Assembly: GCF_900240265.1 (NCBI RefSeq) | Contig: NZ_LT964739.1 | Coordinates: 1,205,389 to 1,269,388 of the forward strand | Source: Galactobacillus timonensis | GTDB lineage: Bacteria; Bacillota_I; Bacilli_A; Erysipelotrichales; Erysipelotrichaceae | DNA length: 64,000 nucleotides | Direction of reading: 5' to 3' | Shown: positions 56,722 through 64,000 of the stretch, piece by piece | How positions within the stretch are numbered: position 1 is the stretch's first letter | Layout: the number at the start of each line of letters is the position of its first letter | Program-made: the position numbers and the translations under genes | Notes under the pieces: model-generated | What the model was told of the DNA's origin: nothing | Seen by the model: only the letters and a program-made list of their open reading frames with translations | The model's database searches: none

Positions 56722-58233
56722 TTATTCCTTTACTTTGTCCTTCATGTCGGAAGCGACAGGACTTGTCTTGGTGAAATCTCTCCATGCGGACATGTCCTTG
56801 CCCCATTCGCGGCCGTTGGACTTGATGAGTTTGCTGTACCAGTAGAAGCTGTCCTTCTTGTAGCGCTTCAGATCGCGGACATCGTCATCGGTCGTGTTGA
56901 CAAAGACGAGACCGTAACGCTTAGCCATGCCGTTGCCGGTTGAGAGAAGGTCGGTGAAGCTCCAGGGATTGAAGCCCCACACTTCGGCACCGTCTTCGAT
57001 GGCAAGACCAACGTTATAGATATAGTCGCGCAGATAGTCGATGCGGTAGTCGTCGTGGATCTTCCCATCGGGGCCGAGATCTTCATGAGCGCCATAGCCG
57101 GCTTCCGTAATCAGCATCGGCAGATGGTAGTGGTCCCACATGTAACGCAGTGAGTAGCGCATGCAGACGGGGTCGATGTGCCAGTCCCAGTCGGTTGTTT
57201 CTACATACGGATTGCGGTCCAGTGCATATTCGCCGGGCAGGTTGGTGTAGATGAATTCGCCCTTGCGGCCGTACTTGTTGAGGCCGATCTCCTGTGTATA
57301 GGAGGGATCCGGATATTTGCCGACATCGGAACGGTAGCAGTTGACGGCGAAGAAGTCGATCTTTGCCCGTGCAATCAGCTCCATGTCACCCGGTTGAATC
57401 AACGGGTCAATGTTGTGCTCTTTCCAGTAGTTTTTGATGAAGGTGTTGTATTCACGATATGCATAGAGGTCGTCCCAGATCTTCTGGGTCAGTTCTTCTG
57501 CGTTCATTGCCGCAATCTGATCTTCGGGACGGCAGGACTTCGGGTAAATCGGAACGTAGCCCGGAACCGGACCGATCTTTCCGCCTTCTACCAGCTCGTG
57601 GCAGGCGATGACAGCCTTGGCGTGGCACAGGTTCATGATGTGGTTGATCTGCCACTTCTGAACTTCCCATTCTTCGTCGCTCAGGCCCTTGGCGACACCG
57701 AGCCACTTGCCATACACAATCTGCATATTCTGCTCGTTGATGGAGAGCCAGTATTTGACTCGGTCCCCAAACTCTTTGAAGCAGGTTCTGACATAGAAAT
57801 CGAATTCGTCGATGATGCCGCGATCATGCCAGCCGCCGAACTTTTCGTCAACCCATACAGGCATGTCATAGTGATAAAGGGTGATGATCGGAGTGATGCC
57901 TGCCGCAATCAGCTCGTTGATCAGGTTGTTATAGAAGGCGATGCCTTCCGGATTGACCTTGCGGTCAGCAGCCGGAATGATTCTGCTCCAGGAGATGGAG
58001 AAGCGGTAGGATGTGAAGCCGCATTCCTTCATGAGGGCGACATCTTCCTTGTAGTGGTGATAGTGATCTGCCGTGATGCTGTTATCGGCAAACGGCTTCT
58101 TTGTCTTCGAGTTCAGATCGATGATGGAAGGTGTTCTGCCTCCCTCGGCAACGGCTCCTTCTACCTGCCAGGCGGCGGAAGAAGCGCCCCAGAAAAAGTT
58201 CTTTGGAAATACGGGATCTGCAATATGTCTCAT
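56722..58233 (-). CDS. 6-phospho-beta-glucosidase, GH1 family
   Basis: A 503-residue glycosidase, first gene of the minus-strand cluster. It begins with DPVFPKNFFWGASSAAWQVEGA. The acid/base Glu is in LSINEQN, and the nucleophile motif reads LITEAGYGAHE instead of the usual TENG, keeping Glu. It is longer than its neighbours by about 25 residues at the C-terminus. The ATG at 58233 is chosen because AAAGGAAG lies just upstream; an in-frame ATG at 58290 has none. The TGATACC sites upstream may control it. Confidence 0.93.
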   Translation of the reverse strand: MRHIADPVFPKNFFWGASSAAWQVEGAVAEGGRTPSIIDLNSKTKKPFADNSITADHYHHYKEDVALMKECGFTSYRFSISWSRIIPAADRKVNPEGIAFYNNLINELIAAGITPIITLYHYDMPVWVDEKFGGWHDRGIIDEFDFYVRTCFKEFGDRVKYWLSINEQNMQIVYGKWLGVAKGLSDEEWEVQKWQINHIMNLCHAKAVIACHELVEGGKIGPVPGYVPIYPKSCRPEDQIAAMNAEELTQKIWDDLYAYREYNTFIKNYWKEHNIDPLIQPGDMELIARAKIDFFAVNCYRSDVGKYPDPSYTQEIGLNKYGRKGEFIYTNLPGEYALDRNPYVETTDWDWHIDPVCMRYSLRYMWDHYHLPMLITEAGYGAHEDLGPDGKIHDDYRIDYLRDYIYNVGLAIEDGAEVWGFNPWSFTDLLSTGNGMAKRYGLVFVNTTDDDVRDLKRYKKDSFYWYSKLIKSNGREWGKDMSAWRDFTKTSPVASDMKDKVKE

Positions 58234-58302
58234 CGTTTTCTTCCTTTCTTTGTTCTCTCTTTTCAGATTACTGAATGAATCCGCTTTCATGGTTTCGTGG
58301 TT

Positions 58303-58342
58303 TGATACCAGATGGCCTGCGTGGTATCAGATCCTGATACCG
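58303..58342. promoter_or_regulatory. Triple TGATACC operator-like array
   Basis: TGATACCA (58303-58310), TGGTATCA (58322-58329) and TGATACCG (58335-58342) are inverted and direct copies of one half-site. They lie in the leader region of the minus-strand GH1/EIIBC cluster. A further pair of ACCGGT boxes follows at 58340-58354. The RpiR-type regulator encoded nearby is one candidate to bind; this is inference. Confidence 0.6.
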
Positions 58343-58456
58343 GTCACATAACCGGTTGAAGATATTTGTTAAGCGCATGGAAGGAAACATTGTGACGTAT
58401 ATCGGCAAAAAATAAGATGATTGCCGAAGTGCTCTTACATATGAAAGGAGCCCGCC

Positions 58457-58971
58457 ATGCGCTGGTATGATCGTGTTGAAGAAAAGCTTGAATCTGGCGA
58501 ACGATGCTCGCACAAAGATCAGATTGATGTGGTGAAAACAATCGCACCGGCGGTGGACAGTACCTGTCACCGGACGATCAGCCGGCTTGTCAAAGAAGGG
58601 AAAATTGTGAGGACCGGCTATGATTCTTCTGCGTTTCCTGATGATTCTGTGAAACCGGAATACCGGCCGATGTATTCTGATCTGCGGAAGGGCTGAAGCG
58701 GACACTTAATAAACAGTAGCCTCTTGTTTCATTTACGGATCTGATTTCCGAAGCTCCTTTAAGAGGGGATGATCCATATAGCATTACGCTTGAAAAAATG
58801 CTGGTAGATATGATTGCGGAAAAATAAATTTCAACTACCTATAGTAGAGCAGAGCTGCCGGAGGTGATTACACTTATGCAGAAGTGGTACAGTCTTGATA
58901 TGGTCCGTCTTTTCAGGTATGCAGGAAGACGCAACCGGAAAAATGAATTGGAGCAATATCTTAATTCATAA
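58457..58971 (+). pseudogene. DUF6577 (AbiEi-like) protein gene with internal deletion
   Basis: Two pieces of one gene. The first (58457-58696) has a good ribosome site (AAAGGAG) and encodes a winged-helix-like 79 residues, with TCHRTISRLVKEGKIVRTGY and the typical PMYSDL end. The second (58723-58971) reads LVSFTDLISEAPLRGDDPYS, then a TAA (58825), then ISTTYSRAELPEVI and the tail MVRLFRYAGRRNRKNELEQY, like the C-terminus of DUF6577 proteins. The middle is missing. Such proteins often partner AbiEii-type toxins; no toxin gene is seen. Confidence 0.65.
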
Positions 58972-59038
58972 TCGTTCGATGAGTGTTCATTCCGGCAGGA
59001 TTCCGTTGTTTTCTTCTATAATGGAACGGGGTAAGATA

Positions 59039-59857
59039 ATGTCTTCTCACAGCATTGTTAAGTTCAATATTATGACGTCGCTGCTTACGGTTGTGAACCG
59101 GAACGATACGAGGTCGACAGACTATGTAATTGCAGAATATCTGCTTCGGCATCTGCGGGATCTTGGAAAGCTTTCGATCTATAAGGTGGCGGATGACTGC
59201 TTTGTGTCGCGCAGCAGTGTTCAGCGCTTTATCAAGGCGCTTGGCTATGACAGCTTTACGGAGTTCAAGGATGGCGCCAGAGAGCTGGAAGTCCATAAGA
59301 AAGCGTTCATTGATTATACGGATCATCCGGATTATGCAGCATATCTGGAAGAGCAGCTTAATCACATGGCCCGCAGTATTTCGCAGGCGGCGAGTCAGCA
59401 GAAGCTGACGATGCTTGCCCGGAAGATTCATGATAGCCAAACGGTTGTGATGATGGCATCGGAAAGTTCGGCGGGGCCGTTGAATACGTTTCAGGAGTCG
59501 CTGGCGGTATTTGGGAAGGTGATCCGTATTCTGACCAGTTCCTCATCTTCGGTGCAGTTTCTCGAGGATCTGGGCGATAAGGATCTGGTGATCAACTGTT
59601 CCGTTTCGGGAAACTATGCTCTTGCGATCAATGATGATATTCAGAAGATCCATTGTGAGAAGGTACTTGTTACGCTGAACCGTACGGTGCTGCTGGCGAA
59701 CAACTATGACTGCGTTTTTTATCTGAGCTCGGAAGTGACGCCGAGCGTGCGGAATATCAGTGCGAGCCGCAATGTGTATACGCGCTATAGTCTGACATTC
59801 TTCCTTGATCTTCTCTACCATACGTACTATTCGATGTATGCGACGGAACTGTCGTGA
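59039..59857 (+). CDS. RpiR/MurR family transcriptional regulator
   Basis: A 272-residue regulator. The N-terminal helix-turn-helix includes LSIYKVADDCFVSRSSVQRFIKALGYDSFTEFK-type (residues 40-75). Residues 110-255 form a SIS sugar-phosphate-binding domain (VVMMASESSAGPLNTFQESLAVFGK-type). The ATG at 59039 is chosen because TATAAT (59017-59022) lies about 16 nt upstream; in-frame codons further up would precede that promoter. It is placed just before the licT operon and probably controls one or both sugar clusters. Confidence 0.88.
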   Translation: MSSHSIVKFNIMTSLLTVVNRNDTRSTDYVIAEYLLRHLRDLGKLSIYKVADDCFVSRSSVQRFIKALGYDSFTEFKDGARELEVHKKAFIDYTDHPDYAAYLEEQLNHMARSISQAASQQKLTMLARKIHDSQTVVMMASESSAGPLNTFQESLAVFGKVIRILTSSSSSVQFLEDLGDKDLVINCSVSGNYALAINDDIQKIHCEKVLVTLNRTVLLANNYDCVFYLSSEVTPSVRNISASRNVYTRYSLTFFLDLLYHTYYSMYATELS

Positions 59858-59865
59858 AATTATGC

Positions 59866-59983
59866 TTGACACGGATTGCGCGAAAGGGCTATCATCACGG
59901 TGTCAACTGAATCGGACTGTTACTCTTCGGAGGCATTTCCAAAACTGTGTTTGAGCAGTTTTTAATGTTTCCGGAGAGTTTTT
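59866..59983 (+). promoter_or_regulatory. licT promoter with RAT/terminator attenuator
   Basis: TTGACA (59866-59871) and TATCAT (59890-59895), spacer 18, form the promoter. The ribonucleic antiterminator is at 59914-59940: GGACTGTTACTC, a TTCG loop, then GAGGCATTTCC. This fits the RAT consensus read by LicT/SacY proteins. It overlaps a terminator, ACTCTTCGGA (59922-59931) with TCCGGAGAGT (59970-59979), followed by T5. Sugar-activated LicT would stabilise the RAT and let transcription go on into its own operon. Confidence 0.9.
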
Positions 59984-60001
59984 ATTTGGAAAGGGGGCCG
60001 A

Positions 60002-60832
60002 ATGAAAGTCATACGGAAGATTAACAATAATGCCGTCATCTGCATCGACGGAAACGGCAACGAGGTTGTCGCCTTCGGCAAGGGCATCGGTTTTCCCAGT
60101 GTTCCTTATGATCTGAAGGATCTTGGAAAGATTGAGCGTACGTTCTATGGCATCGATCCGCGGTATCTCGGTCTGCTGAAGGAGATCCCGTCCGATGTGT
60201 TTGACACGGCAGTGAAGATTGTTGACTATGCGGTGAATCATCTGGATCACGAGATGAATCCGAACATTGTGTTTACGATTGCGGATCATATTAACTTTGC
60301 GATCACGCGTTATCGCCAGGGCATCAATGTGCGTCCGCCCTACCTTGGTGATCTTGCCTACCTTCATGCAAAGGAGTATGCGGTCGGGGAAAAGGCGGTT
60401 GCCTATATCAACATGCACTTTCACGTTCATCTGATCAAGGAGGAGGCTTCGTCCATTGCACTTCACTTCATCAATGCGGAAGTGGTGACGGCCGGCGATA
60501 CATCAAAGAACCCGGACACTGTCATCTATGAGGTGACGAAACTGATTGAAAAGGATCTGAACGTAACGATTCAGAAAAACGGCTTCAATTACAACCGCTT
60601 CGTGACGCATTTGCAGTATTTGATGAAGCGCCTCGAGAATCACGAGGCGGTGGATAGCGGCAATGCGGAATTGATGCCGCAACTGAAGGAAAACTATCCG
60701 GCGGTCTATGCATGTGCAGAAAAGATCGCCACCTATATGAAGGCTCGTTATGGACAGCAGCTTTCGGAAGAAGAGATCGTCTATCTGATGATCCATATCA
60801 ACCGGCTGATGTCACGGGAAGAGAAACACTAA
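60002..60832 (+). CDS. licT: LicT/BglG family transcription antiterminator
   Basis: A 276-residue RNA-binding regulator. Residues 1-55 are the CAT RNA-binding domain (MKVIRKINNNAVICIDGNGNE and FGKGIGFP). Two PRD domains follow, with the phosphorylatable His residues in NHLDHEMN and IADHINF (PRD1) and in NMHFHVH and MIHINRL (PRD2). Phosphorylation by EII and HPr sets activity according to sugar supply. AAGGGGG precedes the ATG. Its own leader carries the RAT it would bind, so the operon is autoregulated. Confidence 0.95.
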   Translation: MKVIRKINNNAVICIDGNGNEVVAFGKGIGFPSVPYDLKDLGKIERTFYGIDPRYLGLLKEIPSDVFDTAVKIVDYAVNHLDHEMNPNIVFTIADHINFAITRYRQGINVRPPYLGDLAYLHAKEYAVGEKAVAYINMHFHVHLIKEEASSIALHFINAEVVTAGDTSKNPDTVIYEVTKLIEKDLNVTIQKNGFNYNRFVTHLQYLMKRLENHEAVDSGNAELMPQLKENYPAVYACAEKIATYMKARYGQQLSEEEIVYLMIHINRLMSREEKH

Positions 60833-60899
60833 GGCTGGAACATGGATGCGCACCATGTGAAGCATACAGGAACAGAAAAGTAAGTGGAAAGGAAAAAAC

Positions 60900-63729
<2,830 letters not shown>

Positions 63730-63730
<1 letters not shown>

Positions 63731-64000
63731 TGGGACTGTTTGGAAATCTTTTTAAGAAGCAGCCGGAACTGGAGCCGGTGAATGTTGGTGATGATGCAAT
63801 TGTGGCAATCGCAGACGGGAAGCTGATCGATATTACGACGGTTCCGGATCCTGTGTTTGCCCAGAAGATGATGGGGGATGGAGTTGCCTTCAAATTTGAT
63901 GCGGATTCGATGACGATCTGTGCACCGGCCAATGGGAACCTGACGGTACTGTTTCCGACGGGACATGCGTTCGGTGTGACGATGAAGAACGGTGTAGAGC
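63730..64000 (+). CDS. PTS EIIA component (glucose type), N-terminal part
   Basis: The frame begins at an ATG that shares one base with the GH1 stop (TGATG) and runs off the edge. It reads MGLFGNLFKKQPELEPVNVG, then IVAIADGKLIDITTVPDPVFAQ, GDGVAFKFD and ICAPANGNLTVLFPTGHAFGV, all typical of EIIA-Glc/Crr-type domains. The phosphorylated His would lie just past the window. It should pass phosphate to the EIIBC here and perhaps also to the EIIBC at 55290. Confidence 0.93.

Overview
The window is chromosomal DNA of a low-to-mid GC Bacillota. The gene families (beta-glucoside PTS/GH1 clusters with a LicT antiterminator, metNIQ behind a T-box, a PyrR-type leader, an acyl-CoA dehydratase activase, ISL3 and IS1182 elements) would fit an Erysipelotrichaceae-like gut anaerobe. 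That placement is inference from protein style, not a search result.

Positions 1-12933 are the right part of a prophage whose left end lies outside the window. On the minus strand, reading right to left, are a PD-(D/E)XK nuclease, an AAA ATPase, a late-regulator-like protein, an HNH endonuclease, small and large terminase, portal, ClpP-like protease, HK97-type capsid, a connector and the start of a further head gene. On the plus strand are a repressor and a tyrosine integrase. The integrase is flanked by two different pairs of hairpin-forming repeats, by repeated TGTGGCGG octamers, and by a partial tRNA-Gly(CCC) that marks the attachment site.

13126-24541 is host sequence: an AraC regulator with a large lipoprotein flavin reductase, a LysR regulator facing azlCD, a deletion-fused ABC transporter remnant, a D,D-carboxypeptidase, and a three-gene set (DUF5058 protein, second membrane protein, M20 dipeptidase). 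24701-26236 is a uracil permease behind a PyrR-type attenuator. An ISL3-family element (26256-28807) lies just upstream, with clear ends, an exact 8-bp target duplication and an extra gene. Its other side is a decayed lysA.

29274-50853 holds housekeeping and metabolic genes: radical SAM protein, TRIC-type channel, drug/metabolite transporter, a split acyl-CoA dehydratase activase system, patatin, RluA, Nudix, Met T-box with metNIQ, an IS1182-family element, threonine aldolase, TsaC/YrdC, an ABC-F protein behind a putative uORF attenuator, VanZ and a cell-surface beta-helix protein. A 33-bp tandem repeat sits beside a broken AAA_14 ATPase.

50966-64000 starts with a HAD phosphatase and a group II intron remnant. 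Two beta-glucoside clusters follow. The minus-strand one has GH1, EIIBC, GH1, phosphatase and HAD genes. The plus-strand one has an RpiR regulator, licT behind a RAT/terminator, EIIBC, GH1 and EIIA, which runs off the edge. Only the plus cluster encodes an EIIA. A broken DUF6577-like gene lies between them.

A recurring signal is a -10 hexamer 6-7 nt upstream of the start codon with no Shine-Dalgarno sequence, which suggests leaderless transcripts for several host genes and the IS1182 transposase.
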